From: Antilocapra americana
Taxonomy: Eukaryota > Chordata > Mammalia > Artiodactyla > Antilocapridae
Assembly (NCBI GenBank): GCA_007570785.1
Contig: ML664183.1
Coordinates: 18,523,368 to 18,587,367, forward strand
DNA length: 64,000 nt
Direction: 5' to 3'
Part shown: piece after piece, positions 1 through 10,572 of the stretch
Layout: every line of letters starts with the position of its first letter
Position numbering within the stretch: the first letter of the stretch is position 1
Position numbers and translations under genes: made by a program
The notes under the pieces: generated by a model
What the model was told of the DNA's origin: nothing
The model's input: only the letters and a program-made list of their open reading frames with translations
Database searches by the model: none

Positions 1-240
1 AGCTCTGTATAGCACATAGTAATCTAGGACTACTAACTAGTAAGGTCTATGTACCCTGCAACTTCTTTATTTGACCACTACTCAATTGAAGCTCTGGTTT
101 TTCTAGAGCATTTTGATGTTCCCTTGAGTAGATGAATTTGAATCTGGTGAGATGACGTGATAACTACAACTCTAATCCTGATACAATGGCCCAAGGTGGA
201 ATTTATATGCTATAAGAATATGTGATGTACAGGGGGTACA

Positions 241-257
241 ATGGTATATGTGTATAC

Positions 258-289
<32 letters not shown>

Positions 290-292
290 ATG
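241..292. repeat. Compound TA/TG microsatellite
   Basis: A run of alternating TA dinucleotides passes directly into about ten TG dinucleotides and back to TA-rich sequence. It is a compound dinucleotide repeat of the kind that varies in length between individuals. No transcription or coding signal is attached. Confidence 0.9.
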
Positions 293-456
293 TATATTTT
301 CGTATGGGCACCAAACTATGCCTAAACCATGTTACTTTGACTTGTTTGAATTTTAAGTTTCTATTTTAGACTTTTTGGAAAAAAAATCCTTGATTATTCT
401 GAAAATAGACTGTGATATGATGACCCTTTGAAAATTGATATATGATATGTCAAAAT

Positions 457-836
457 TGTTGTTCAGTTGCTAAGTTGTGTTCAACTCTTTGCGACCTCAG
501 ACTGTAGCACTCCAAGCTTCACAGTCATTCGCTATCTCCTGGAGTTTGCTCAAACTCATGTACATTGATTCAGTGATGGCATTCAACCGTCTTTTCCTCT
601 GTAGCCCCCTTCTCCTCTTGTCCTCCATCTTTCCCAGCATCCAGGTCTTTTCCAATGAGTCAGTCAGCTTTTTGCATCAGGTGGCCAAAATATTGGAGCT
701 TCAGCTTCAGCAGCAGTCCTTCCAATCAATATTCAGGGTTGGTTTCCTTTAGGATTAACTGGTTTGATCTCCTTGCTGCCCAGGGGGCTCTCAAAAGTCT
801 TCTCTAGTGCCGCTGTTCAAAAGGATCAGTTCTTCG
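457..836 (-). mobile_element. BovB (RTE LINE) 3' fragment, minus
   Basis: The plus strand reads as the reverse complement of the BovB 3' end, starting at the terminal TTCAGTTGCTAAG-type sequence and running back into the end of the reverse-transcriptase ORF. The conserved stretch encoding RIDAFEL...LLR lies near the inner boundary, where the copy is truncated close to 836. It is diverged and interrupted. The 91-codon open frame across it on the plus strand is an antisense artefact. Confidence 0.88.
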
Positions 837-946
837 AATGATGCAAAATGAAGCCATACAAAAGAAATGATATCACTTCCTTTTAAAATCATTCTACTTT
901 GTCATCTTTTATACTAGCTATTCTACAGTTCCTATACCATCTTGAG

Positions 947-1119
947 GGTAGGTAGGCTTGAAGCCAAAAGGAGAAGGGGGCAACAGAGGATGAGATGGGT
1001 CAATGGCATCACTGACTCAATGAACATGAATCTGAGCAAACGCCAGGAGATAGTGAAGGACAGGGAAGCCTGGTGTGCTGCAGTTCATGGGGTTGCAAAG
1101 AGTTAGACATGATTTAATG
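947..1119 (+). mobile_element. BovB 3' terminal fragment, plus
   Basis: About 170 bases match the BovB 3' end in sense orientation: the GAGAAGGGGGCAACAGAGG segment, then the region that ends the ORF, then the GGTTGCAAAGAGTTAGACA tail. It lies 110 bases from the minus-oriented BovB piece at 457-836, and the two together form a small inverted arrangement. Confidence 0.85.
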
Positions 1120-1278
1120 ATTGAATACATACAGATTCTTCATAGAAGTTAACCCCACCAAACTTGGATCCCTCAGTTTTACAAAATCGCTTGCACATTT
1201 CTACTTGTGATATAATCAATGTATAAATATATTTATACATTTATATCTTAGATTATGTCATTAATACTTCCTAGTGCA

Positions 1279-1475
1279 AGTTCTGGGGTGACACTTGCCT
1301 GAGTTTGAATCTGGCTCCACCACTTACTAGCATGTACTCTTAGGCAAGCTAATTAGATTCTCTGCCCTTGATTTGCCCAGCGGTAACAGGAAGATAATTA
1401 ATCTCCTAAATAAAGATTATTATGAAGATTAAAATTTATGTACCTGACATGTAACTATCTTATTAGTATTAAGTG
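1279..1475 (+). mobile_element. MIR SINE, plus
   Basis: The order of motifs follows MIR: a TGAGTTTGAATCTGGCTC box, CACTTACTAG, a decayed 'cctcagttt' region, then the AT-rich part. Divergence is high, as expected for an old mammalian tRNA-derived SINE moved by L2. Confidence 0.8.
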
Positions 1476-1621
1476 ATATTTACAATTAATATACAAATAT
1501 TTATTTTCCTTATTCTCATTTTTAGTTTGAGAAGTTGTATGACAAGTTTATTGAAAATATGCTTCACAGACAAATCTTACATTTAATCTCTGACGTATGT
1601 GCATATCTCAAAATTATGATT

Positions 1622-1700
1622 TTTCTCTTCATTAAAATAGGAATAATTATACTTGTTCTGACTACTCATAGGGTTGTTTTAAGAATCTAATGAGATGCCA
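1622..1700 (+). mobile_element. MIR fragment, plus
   Basis: The stretch keeps the MIR middle segment: an AAAATAGGAATAATTATAC block followed by a CTCATAGGGTTGTT box and a TAATGAGAT end. It is short and diverged, so the call rests on the order of these boxes. Confidence 0.5.
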
Positions 1701-1924
1701 TTGGTGATGAGGATGGTGTGAAAATTTCCAAGTTGTAGTAAACATAGTCATATCAATGTTATATCAAAGAATAATCCTGAGAGAAAGAGAGGAGGAATAT
1801 TTTACAAGAAGAAGCAATAGTCTACTTTAAGAGAAATAGAAGGATATTTTCATGAAGGCAGGTAGAAATTTGGAAATCATGTTGAGAATGAGATAATATC
1901 GAAAGAAAAGATGACCAATGAAGT

Positions 1925-1975
1925 GATAGTGGTATAGTGGTTAAGAGCATAATCTTTGGAGAAGGACTTTAGGAA
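1925..1975 (+). mobile_element. MIR 5' head fragment, plus
   Basis: A GTATAGTGGTTAAGAGCA box followed by CTTTGGAG matches the tRNA-derived head of MIR. Only about 50 bases remain; the rest was lost or never inserted. Confidence 0.55.
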
Positions 1976-2044
1976 TCAAAAAAGGATGACCATATTGAGA
2001 TGAGAGATTTCCATTTACACCTGCTTAGGTAATATAGGTCACTG

Positions 2045-2553
2045 CAGAGGCTTGCTCCTTGGGAAAAAAGCTATGGCCAACCTAGACAGCATATTATAAA
2101 GCAGAGACATCATTTTGCCAACAAAGGTCTGTATAGTCAAAACTATGGTTTTTCCAGGAGCCATGTATGAATTGGAACATAAAGAGTTGGACCATAAATA
2201 AGACTGAGTACCAAATAATTGATATTTTAATTGTGGTGCTGGACAGTCCTTTGGACTGCATGGAAGTCAAATCAGTCAATCCTAAGGAAATAAACCCTGA
2301 ATATTCAAAAGAGGAACTGATACTGAAGCTCCAAAACTTTGACCACCTGATGTGAAGAGCCAACTCACTGGAAAAGACCCTGATGCTGGGAAAGATTGAA
2401 GGCAACAGGAGAATGGGGAGGAGGCAGAAGATGGAATGGTTAGATAGTATCACTAGCTCAATGGAGATGACTGGGAGATAGTGGAGGACAGAGGAGCCTG
2501 CCATGCTGGAGTCTTTGGGGTCACAGAGTCAGTCATGATAGCCACTGGACAAC
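2045..2553 (+). mobile_element. BovB 3' fragment, plus, decayed
   Basis: About 510 bases align in sense with the last part of the BovB ORF and its 3' tail: the segment encoding TNLDSIL..SRDI..PTK, then FPVVMYG (decayed), then KLQ.F.HLM, and finally the GGGGTCACAGAGTCAGTCA end. Several stops and substitutions break the frame. The element is 5'-truncated, as most BovB copies are, and codes for nothing intact. Confidence 0.88.
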
Positions 2554-3414
2554 AGCAAAAGGAATATAAAATGTACTTTATAAATAAGCTTGATTAAGAT
2601 AATAAAGATGATAATTTTAGTGGGGGGAGTTTTTTTATTATGATGATTTTCTATACAGCAGATCTGGAATTTGGTACTTTATCTAATCAGATGAAGTATG
2701 ACATGTATATTATTATGGAGCTTTCAACTTTCAGAGAGATGTGCAAATCAGCCTAAGGAAACTGCAGGCATTGAACTTCATATCTATTTACTGAAAGGCA
2801 GGAGAAATATCTAAGGGACTTGCAGGGGATGGGATAATGGGGAGGGTAGAGAAGAAGAGAGAAAAAAAAACCATCAAAATTGAATAGTGGTTGTTTTCTA
2901 GTGAAAGAAGGTAGTATAAAGCAATTTGAGAGTGTCACAATTGAACACACAAAATTAATTTTTTTTCAGAAAGCAATTTGCTATATTGACAGTTTCCATT
3001 TTTACTTTTGAAAATTTCTGAATAAAGCTTGTTCTTTTTAATAATTGCTGACAATCCTTGCAAAGTTAAAATCTGAGCTATCTGTCGAAACCATTAGTTG
3101 CAGCCATATACTGTGCTATGCAATATTTTGCATTTACATTGAGTCTTTCAATCAGTAACAGAAATCCATGAGTACTTTAAGGATCATTCTTATAGAATAA
3201 CAAAAGTAAATCATAGTTTAAAACTAGGTTTCCTTATTTACAGATTACCCTGGGAAAATTAATAATCATAAAAGAATGAGATTCTTGGGTATAGGTCTAG
3301 GCAGTGTGTTGTAATCAGGGAATTATAAAATGTGATGCTGAAAGGTACCTTAAGCATTATCCAGGACAACATCTCCATTTACATATGAGAAAATAGGGAC
3401 ACGATGGACTTAAC
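2554..3414. other. No gene; mostly unassigned AT-rich DNA
   Basis: No coding potential or clear repeat is seen. A purine-rich block lies around 2830-2870. The last part (about 3325-3405, with ACATATGAGAAAATAGGGA) faintly resembles an old MIR-like core, but not enough for a call. Confidence 0.6.
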
Positions 3415-3690
3415 CAGTGGTTCTCAAACTGGTTTCTATAGCATCAGTATCACCTAGAAACACATTAGAAATGCTTGTTCTTGGATCCTACAGTCAAGAC
3501 CTGCTGAAACTCTGGGGATGAAGCATAGCAAACTGTATTTTTTTTTTCGGCATTTTTTTTTTATTTTTTAATTAATTTATTTATTAAAAAAATTTTTTTT
3601 TACTTATTGTGTTGGTTTTGCCATACATTGACATGAATCTGCCATGGGTATAAAAGGCAGTTTCAGGAAGACTCTGATGTGCACTGGACC
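3415..3690 (+). mobile_element. MER5A (hAT-Charlie MITE), split by an L1 tail
   Basis: The first part (3415-3536) begins with the MER5A terminal motif CCAGTGGTTCTCAAACT and continues through ATCAGTATCACCTAG to a decayed 'ctggggatgaagc' region. After the L1 insertion the element resumes near 3651, with a decayed counterpart of the 'ccaggtgatgctgatg' segment (CAGGAAGACTCTGATGTGCA). MER5A is a non-autonomous DNA transposon and is far older than the L1 inside it. Confidence 0.72.
3537..3650 (-). mobile_element. Ruminant L1 3' end, minus, inside MER5A
   Basis: A T-rich run (the antisense poly(A) tail) is followed by the L1 3'-UTR signature GTTTTGCCATACATTGACAT and GCCATGGGTAT. Only about 115 bases were inserted, a severely 5'-truncated copy. 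It separates the two parts of a MER5A, which fixes the order of insertion. Confidence 0.75.
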
Positions 3691-3799
3691 AGATTTTAAC
3701 TAATCTAAACGAGTCTAGATTTTAACTAATCTAGAGTAGATTAGATTTTAACTAGTTTAGACTAGATTAGTCTACATTTTAACTATTCTGGACTAGATT
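3691..3799. repeat. 26-bp minisatellite, about four units
   Basis: Three exact-length 26-base units (3691-3716, 3717-3742, 3743-3768) and a longer diverged unit (3769-3799) each begin with an AGATTTTAACTA-like core. Each has internal AATCTAG/CTAGATT dyad symmetry, so the array is both directly repeated and locally palindromic. It sits directly at the end of the MER5A remnant. Confidence 0.82.
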
Positions 3800-4590
3800 T
3801 TTGCTTGAGGACCCTTCGACTAGATTTAATTATTGTAGCACCTATATCCCAGTGTATTTCCCCCTGCGAAATGCTGCTTTTCTTCTTTTCTGTCAGTCTT
3901 TCTTGAAATTGATAGGAAGAAGACATTCAAAACTCGACTGTGTACACAAGCATTAAGCATGGTAGAAAAACAGAGGATACTGTTTTGCAATACACATCTT
4001 AAGATATCTTTGCATGACTTGAAAATTTTAGACAGAAGTGGTACTTTTAAGGCTTTAACAATGCAGATAATTATCTAATTTCCCTAATTCAAAGAACTCT
4101 GATTCTCCTAGAATCTATAGAAGTATTTAAGGATAGTACTTTAGCTTCATACTACTAATATTTAATAAGAGACCTAATATCTTGCTTAAACAGAGTCATT
4201 CCTATATCCTTTCACCTGTCTTGCATCCAGATTAATAAATGATGACAAAGAATAATAACAGAGCCTTTACATTTTTTCACCTCCTGGCAATGTACACTGT
4301 AAACTGATGTATATTGCTATGAATTCTTAATGCATGTTTTAGAATGCTGAATATGGAATAAGAATTAATACATATTGCATTTAATCACTAAAAGGAAATT
4401 GCCATTATTGAACTCTGAATAATATGTAAATTGCCTTCTTGATTGGCTTAAATTGGTTTACTTAGATTCATAATTCTCATATAAAATAATTGTAATGGTT
4501 CTTTTGCAAACAAATCAGGTGCATGTTTTTCATCAGTGACTATGAGAAGATTCAACTGAGAATCTTCTATTGGAGACAAAATTCAATTTT
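3800..4590. other. No gene; AT-rich unassigned DNA
   Basis: I see no repeat, splice-flanked exon or open frame worth calling. The sequence is single-copy in appearance and about two-thirds A+T. Confidence 0.6.
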
Positions 4591-5779
4591 CTTTTTTCTT
4601 TTTAATTTATTTTTTTAATTGAAGAATATTGCTTTACAGAATTTTGTTTTTTCTGTGAAACCTCAACATGAATCAGCCATATGTATACATATGTCACCTC
4701 CCTTTTCAACCTCCCTCCCATCTCCCTCCCCATCCCGCCCCTCTAGGTTGATACAGAGCTCCTGTTTGAGTTTCCTGAGCCACACAGCAGATTCCCATTG
4801 GCTGTCTATTTTACATACTGCTTTGTAAGTTTCCATGTTACTCTTTCCATACATCTCACCCTCTCCTCCCCTCTCCCCATGTCCATAAGTCTATTCTCTA
4901 GGTCTGTTTCTCCATTGCTGTCCTATGAATAAATTCTAGATTTTGTATACATGTGTTAGAATATTATATTTATTTTTCTCTTTCGGACTCATTTCACTCT
5001 GTATAATAGATTCTAAGTTCATCCACCTCATCAGAGCTGACTCAAACATGTTCCTTTTTATGGCTGAGTATATTCCATTGTGTATATGTACCACAAGTTC
5101 TTTATCCATTCATCTGTTGATGGACATCTAGGTTGTTCCCATGTCCTAGCTATTGTAAATAGTGCTTCAATGAACAATGGGAGTCATGTGTCTTTTAGTT
5201 TCCTCAGGGTATAGGCCTAGGAGTAGGATTGCTGGGTCATATGGTGGTTTTATTCCTAGTTTTTAAGGAATCTCCATACTGTCTTCCATAGTGGTTTTAT
5301 CAATTTACATTCCCACCAACAGTGCAAGAGCATTCCCTTTACTCCACACTCTCTCCAGGATTTATTGTTTGTAGCCTTTTTGATGATGGCCATTCTGACC
5401 GGTGTGAGGTGATACTTTATTGTGATTTTGATTTGCACTTCTCTAAAATGAGTGATGTTGAGCATCTTTTCATGTGTTTGTTAGCCATCTGTATGTCTTC
5501 TTTGGGGAAATGGTTTCCTTTGTGTGATTTCTCACTATTTGATACTCCCTAGGATTAGTTCTCTTGTAGTCTGGGGTTTTAGAGTCAGTGCTCCCACTCC
5601 AGAGGCTCAGGACTTGATCTCGAGTTTGTGTGGGTCTTTTCTGCCTGTCAGGTCCTCCTCTCCGCTCTCAGCTGGTGTTCTGCATGTACTTCTGTGTCTG
5701 AATGTGTATTCCTGATGTATCCGTGGAGAGGGAGGTACTCCACACCCACCTGCTCCTCTGCCATCTTGTTCTCCTGTAG
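4591..5779 (-). mobile_element. Internally deleted L1, minus, 5' terminus kept
   Basis: On the plus strand the copy starts with its antisense A/T-rich tail and L1 3'-UTR. It continues through the end of ORF2, where the antisense text includes TGATGGCCATTCTGACCGG and a GAGTGATGTTGAGCATCTTT stretch, as far as about 5513. After roughly 35 unassigned bases it jumps to L1 5'-UTR sequence (about 5548-5779), ending in the antisense of the start, CTGCTCCTCTGCCATCTTGT. A full ruminant L1 is several kilobases, so nearly all of ORF1 and ORF2 is missing while both ends are present. The small open frames here are remnants or antisense. Confidence 0.82.
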
Positions 5780-6060
5780 TGCATTCAGGAACTGAGATCC
5801 ACTCTCATCCCCAGGCTGGGTGGGCTTGTGTTTTTATCATCAGCTCGAGGGGCCTGATTGGTGCTGAAGGGACAGCTCTGGCTACGGCCAGCTCAGGCCT
5901 GAGGACCCATGGGTGGCTTCAGAGGGGCTTCTCCATGTTCTCTCTCTGCCTGTGCTTGTGTTGTCGCCGTGGCGTCTGCCTCCAGTGTGGCCACCTGGCT
6001 GCCAAATGAGCCATCTCCCCTAACAACACCCCTGGCTGCTGGCTCAGTCAATATCCAGTG
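5780..6060. other. GC-rich stretch next to the L1 5' end, unassigned
   Basis: This stretch is clearly richer in G+C and CpG than its surroundings and starts where the recognisable L1 5'-UTR stops. Overlapping open frames of 76-80 codons cross it on both strands, as expected of GC-rich non-coding DNA. It may be more L1 promoter sequence, an LTR remnant or old single-copy DNA; I cannot choose between them. Confidence 0.45.
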
Positions 6061-7136
6061 TTTCCATGAAGCTATTATAATAAACATAAACCCAGAGCTC
6101 CTGACTTGCATAGGCACTTCCAAAACCCAGTATCTAACTTGGGACTTGTAACTTTATTTTACTATGAGACTGTCTCCCACACTGTGTGAGCTTCAGGCCC
6201 CACACAATCTAGATTCTTTTTCTGATCTAGGGGGCATTAGGTACTCTGTCAGTAGGCAAAAGTATTTTACATGTTAAACTGGGTAAATACCTTTCCATTT
6301 ATGCTAAATGAACATTGCATCAAACTAAGTACCCAAGTCAGTTTGAAAGCAGATAAAAATTGTTTCTGTATAAGCGCCTTGACAGTTGCCACTGGTTTTA
6401 GATTCATATTAAGCTGGGTTGTCAATCACTTACTTAGCATTCTAGATTTCCTTTTTCTTGAATAGCAATAGAGAGGAAGCACGTAGTAACTTACTGTGAT
6501 ATTAGGCAATGGAGTATGTATTCATATACTTATAAATGTAAGTCTCTAAATGCTTTCAAAGGAAGGACAACTGTACTTTGGGTCAAGTCTGGCCCCAGGA
6601 ATTCAAAAACACTTTTTAGTTTAAAAAATTTAAGAGAAAGCATCTTGATTCATCCCTGAAGTAATGCCAAACGCTGATTGAACTGATATGTCTTTGATTT
6701 GTTTGTGTGGCTTACATCTCTGATGTCTTGGAATGACAGCATGATTTACATCTTCATTTTAGTGAAAGGATAGCATTTTCCTTCATTCAAAGAGACAAAA
6801 AAAATGATCCAATTGTAAATATGCTTCAGTTTAAGTAGGGTTGGATGTCATAACTAATTTCAAAATTCCCTGTGGGAGGGCAGAGGATTACTATGGTCTT
6901 CTTTTGGTTGGCATTTTAAAAGTCAAAATGGTGCCAGCAATGCTTTTAAATCACTCACTGTTATACAAGGGGAGTTATAAGGGAAAATAAATCAAGTAGT
7001 ATCTCTAAATAATAGCAGCAGCAATGGTAACAGTAAGCATTCTAATGGACTCTGTGTGTGTCGGCATGAGGCCCTTTAGGCTCATTTGGTTTATGGCTTT
7101 AGACTCATCACCTCTTTGCTCAGTTTTATTCTTAAT
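6061..7136. other. No gene; unassigned DNA
   Basis: Ordinary AT-rich sequence. A 64-codon open frame at 6271-6465 has no recognisable similarity and no supporting signals. Confidence 0.6.
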
Positions 7137-7347
7137 GTGCTCAGTCATTTCTGACTCTTTGTAACCCTTTAGACTGTAGTCTGCCAGGCTCCTCTGTCAT
7201 TGGGATTTTTCAGGCAAGAATACTGAAGTGGATTGCCATTTCCTCCTCCAGTGGATCTTCCTGACCCAGTGATCGAACTGACATCTTATGTGTCTCCTGT
7301 ATTGTAGACAGATTTTTTTTTTCACCATTGAGCCATCAGGGAAGCCC
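7137..7347 (-). mobile_element. Bov-tA SINE, minus
   Basis: The plus strand shows the reverse complement of Bov-tA. It starts at the BovB-derived tail (GTGCTCAGTCATTTCTGACT), passes the CCAGGCTCCTCTGTC box and ends with the tRNA-derived head, CCATCAGGGAAGCCCC. It is a near full-length, moderately diverged copy. The tRNA-like head carries the degenerate internal pol III promoter of this family. Confidence 0.92.
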
Positions 7348-7414
7348 CTTATTGTTAATGAGTTACCATATTATCCAAGTAAATTTCTCTCTCCAGACCT
7401 CAGTTTCTTTGTAT

Positions 7415-7655
7415 ATTTTTTTCTTTTTCTTTTTTTTTTTATTAGTTTTGCCATACAATGACATGATATCGCCATGGGTTTACATATGCTCCCCCTCCAG
7501 AACCCCCGTCCCTCCTCCCTCCCTCCTCCCCCCACCCCGGGAAATCTCAATGCACCAGCCCTGAGCATCAATCCTGGGCTGGCGATTGATTACACATATG
7601 ATAATTAACATGTTTCAATGCCATTCTCCCATATCATCCCACCCTTGCCCTCATT
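7415..7655 (-). mobile_element. Ruminant L1 3' end, minus
   Basis: A poly(T) tract is followed by TTTTGCCATACAATGACATG, a C-rich (antisense G-rich) block around 7488-7540 and the segment GCATCAATCCTGGGCTGGCG. This is the antisense of a ruminant L1 3' UTR. The G-rich polypurine block on the minus strand is typical of L1 3' UTRs. Confidence 0.82.
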
Positions 7656-8120
7656 TAGCTTGTATGATGGTGCCTGCTACATAGCTGATGATAAATATTA
7701 AAAATTTAACAAACAGTTTATAGCTGTTTTTCAGTGAAGAAATCTGAGGTGCATTCTGTATGCATGAGGTCACTTGGTGGGGAATGAGGCGGGGGGTCAG
7801 GCAGTGATCTAGGTTGAAAATGAAAGTGCCTCCCTTGTCTGTACTTGTCCACATTTGGGCAACAAAAGAATAAAAATTAGTGCTATGTTAGTGACATTAT
7901 TAGGAGAGTAAATGGTGATGTCAGGAGGGACACCTAACTGCCATGCTCTTTCTCTGATCTCTTGGTAATGTTACAAAAGACACAATCACTGCCAGGGACT
8001 AGATTGTATTCTGTTTTGATGCTTTAGTTTACAAGCTGATGACTCCTTAACTTTCCTGATATTCATGATTAAGATTGACAGCAGTGGGTCCCCAAAGGAG
8101 CACTATATACAGTGACACAA
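7656..8120. other. No gene; unassigned DNA
   Basis: Nothing recognisable except a faint MIR/L2-like 'gcctgctacatagctgatgataaat' tail near 7672-7700. An open frame at 7651-7854 minus has no supporting features. Confidence 0.55.
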
Positions 8121-8350
8121 ATAATACTGAGAAGGGCTTCCCAGGGGGCACCAGTAGTAATGAACCTGACTGTCAGTGCAGGAGACATGAGATGGGGGTT
8201 CAGTCCCTGAACTGGAAAGATACCCTGAAGAAGGAAATGGCAACCCACTCTGGTATTCTTGCCTGGACAGAGGAGTCTGGTGGGCTACAGTCCATGGGGT
8301 CACACAGAGTCAGACTCATCTGAAGTGACTTAGCACATATAATACTGAGA
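8121..8350 (+). mobile_element. Bov-tA SINE with 12-bp target duplication, plus
   Basis: The SINE body (8133-8338) starts with the tRNA-like head AGGGCTTCCCAGGGGGCACC and ends at the GACTTAGCACAT tail. It is flanked by a perfect 12-base direct repeat, ATAATACTGAGA, at 8121-8132 and 8339-8350, the target-site duplication. The intact flanks mark a fairly recent insertion by target-primed reverse transcription. Confidence 0.94.
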
Positions 8351-9559
8351 ACCTAAACTGACTTCTAAAAGTTTATAAAAAGATTTAAAAAAATATTGCA
8401 GATGGTCCAGTGACTGTGGAACCAACATGCTTGCCTTTTTTTCAGATTGACAAGATGATCACAATTTTAAAATACTTCTCTGAGCCTTCTCTCTGCATTT
8501 TTATTTACTCTTATGCACTTTGCAGTTAGCCTTTTGGTTGAATCTCTTCAGAAAGTAACATTCTAGCATAAGATCCGAATAAGATCAACACTACGCAAGG
8601 GCAGAGTATCCAGTCTGTGGTGTGCTCTATGGCTCTGTAATAGAGTAATTACCCAACAGCTTGCTACAATAAATTAAATCTTTACTACAGGAATCACTTT
8701 TTGGATTAAGATATGCTGGGTGGTCTAACTTTAACTTGGTCAATGGGGAGATTTGAATTATTTTATTTTTTAATGCACATAACTCACTGGGATTAGTTTC
8801 ATTTATCTTTGATTACCAGGAAAACTCCAGTAAAGTGGACATATCAAAACTATGTTGGGTTGTGGTCAGCAAGCACATTTACATGGGTGTAACTCTGCAC
8901 TTTTCCTATGTGAGGGAACCCTTGGCCTCATAATTCTCAACCCAGGACTGTTCAACTCCTAAGGAACTGGATGACTTTGAGAGTGGAGGGACTTCAAAGA
9001 GCAATAATATATTAGTTCTAATATATTAATTTTAGAACAGATATGTTCATATTTTAGAAGGTTAATTATGCAGATAATTAAAACTATGAGTAAAACATTT
9101 TAAAGGTAGATTATATTAAAGTAATAGATCCCATTTCATGGAAATAATCAATAAGATAAACATAAAACTAACTACTTGGGTATTTCTGTGTGCCTGGTAT
9201 TCAGCTAAAATTTTACATCATGTGGCAGCTGTTATTTTCATAGCACTGATAAGAAATGGTGGCTTCAGGAGGCCAACTAACTTGCTTTTAGTCAAAGCTT
9301 TTTTAAGTAGGGAAGTTTAAATTTTAATTTAGGCACTCTACCTTTAGAACTGTAATTCTCAACCATTGTATTTTATAAATTCAGCCCAAATTTGTAACTC
9401 CCTGTAAACATCCTTCAAGACAGTATGAATATCTATGTGCATGCACGTATTTATTGGTGCAAAATTTTATATAAGTGAGATAAGTGTAGGCTCTTATGTA
9501 AGCTACTTTTTGTTCTACAATGTGTCATGGGTCTCTTGCTATATATAAAAAAAAAAAGG
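8351..9559. other. No gene; AT-rich DNA with one faint MIR-like core
   Basis: Mostly unassigned. About 9185-9300 (GTGTGCCTGGTATTCAGCT... GGAGGCCAACTAACTTGC) follows the order of an antisense MIR but is very diverged. A short poly(A) run at 9547-9557 precedes the LTR-like stretch. Confidence 0.5.
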
Positions 9560-10205
9560 ATAGCGTATAGAGGTGATCTCAGGGGGCCTGAGCCTGCAGC
9601 AGCTGGGAGCAGGATTTCCATTCCTGGCCAGAGATTGAAGTCAGGCCTCAGAAGTGAGAGCATTGAATCCTAGCTACTAGCCCAGTGGTCAGTGACAAGA
9701 CCATGGCCCTTGGGTTTTACAGAAAAGGATTCCTGCAAAGACAGCAAGTAGTGAAACAAGTGAAGTGTTTCTTAGAGGAAAGAGAGTCCCTTTGGATAGA
9801 CACATGAGCAGGCTCAGAGAGACGAGCACGACTTCATTGTAGTCTGAGCCACTTATATGAAGCGTTTATTCCGGCTTTTCTTTTACCAGTCATTTTGCTT
9901 TGCCTGGTTCTGAGTTCATATTTGGCGTATCTCAGGATCCCCACATGTGTGCGTGCACATCCCAGTCAAGATGAATCCTATGGGTAGGTTCTTGTCACTC
10001 CCCTTTTTGACATCCAAAGACCCGTATAGTCCAGAAGGTCTCCTTGACTTTGAGAATGAGAAATACCTGGTCTCTATGTTTTATTTATGCAGGGCTTGGC
10101 TCCTCTTCATCTTGGAGTATCTGTCCACAAGTGACAGACTCCAGCTGTTCAGCCTGGGGCCCATCTATCCCCTGCCTCAGAGATACATAATTTTAAGGGA
10201 TGAAT
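9560..10205 (-). mobile_element. LTR-like stretch, probable ruminant endogenous retrovirus solo LTR
   Basis: This 0.65-kb interval is compositionally distinct (less AT-rich, with CpGs) and has the feel of a ruminant ERV LTR, e.g. the GAAACAAGTGAAGTGTTTCT and GGAAAGAGAG region. On the minus strand an AATAAACGC polyadenylation-like signal occurs near 9865. No gag, pol or env follows, so at most it is a solo LTR. I base this on resemblance to a repeat family I cannot name with certainty. Open frames in it (for example 9947-10225) should not be taken as genes. Confidence 0.45.
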
Positions 10206-10572
10206 GCAATTCTATAATGATGTAAAAAAAAAATAGAAAGGTCATATATATGTGTCATATCCTCCTTAATAGGTAGATATAAATTCTCTAGAATATTAAT
10301 TTATATACTGATGAACTTCTTTCCTTGTTTTTTAGGGTCAGTCCTGCTAGGAGGAATTTTGGGACAAAAAATTTGCTATTATATATTTGGTGCATCTTTC
10401 TAGCAATCAAACAGGAAATGAGAGTAAATGAATGCTATGTTAGCTATGTTCTTTCAAAATTAAGTTATATCAGTGTTTGTTTGTTTTTCTTCTTTAACAT
10501 GGCCAGAATAATTGTGATTGTTGAAATGGGAATTATTTTTATATTTATTGTCATTTGTATCTGCTTGCAAAA
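10206..10572. other. No gene; unassigned DNA
   Basis: AT-rich spacer between the LTR-like stretch and the large BovB. A 119-codon open frame starting in it at 10325 runs into the BovB tail and has no similarity I recognise. Confidence 0.6.

Noticed and set aside
5779..6151. Cys-rich open frames (GC-rich block) as a zinc-finger or secreted protein
   Set aside because: Several frames on both strands are open over the same GC-rich DNA and none has ordered Cys/His spacing.
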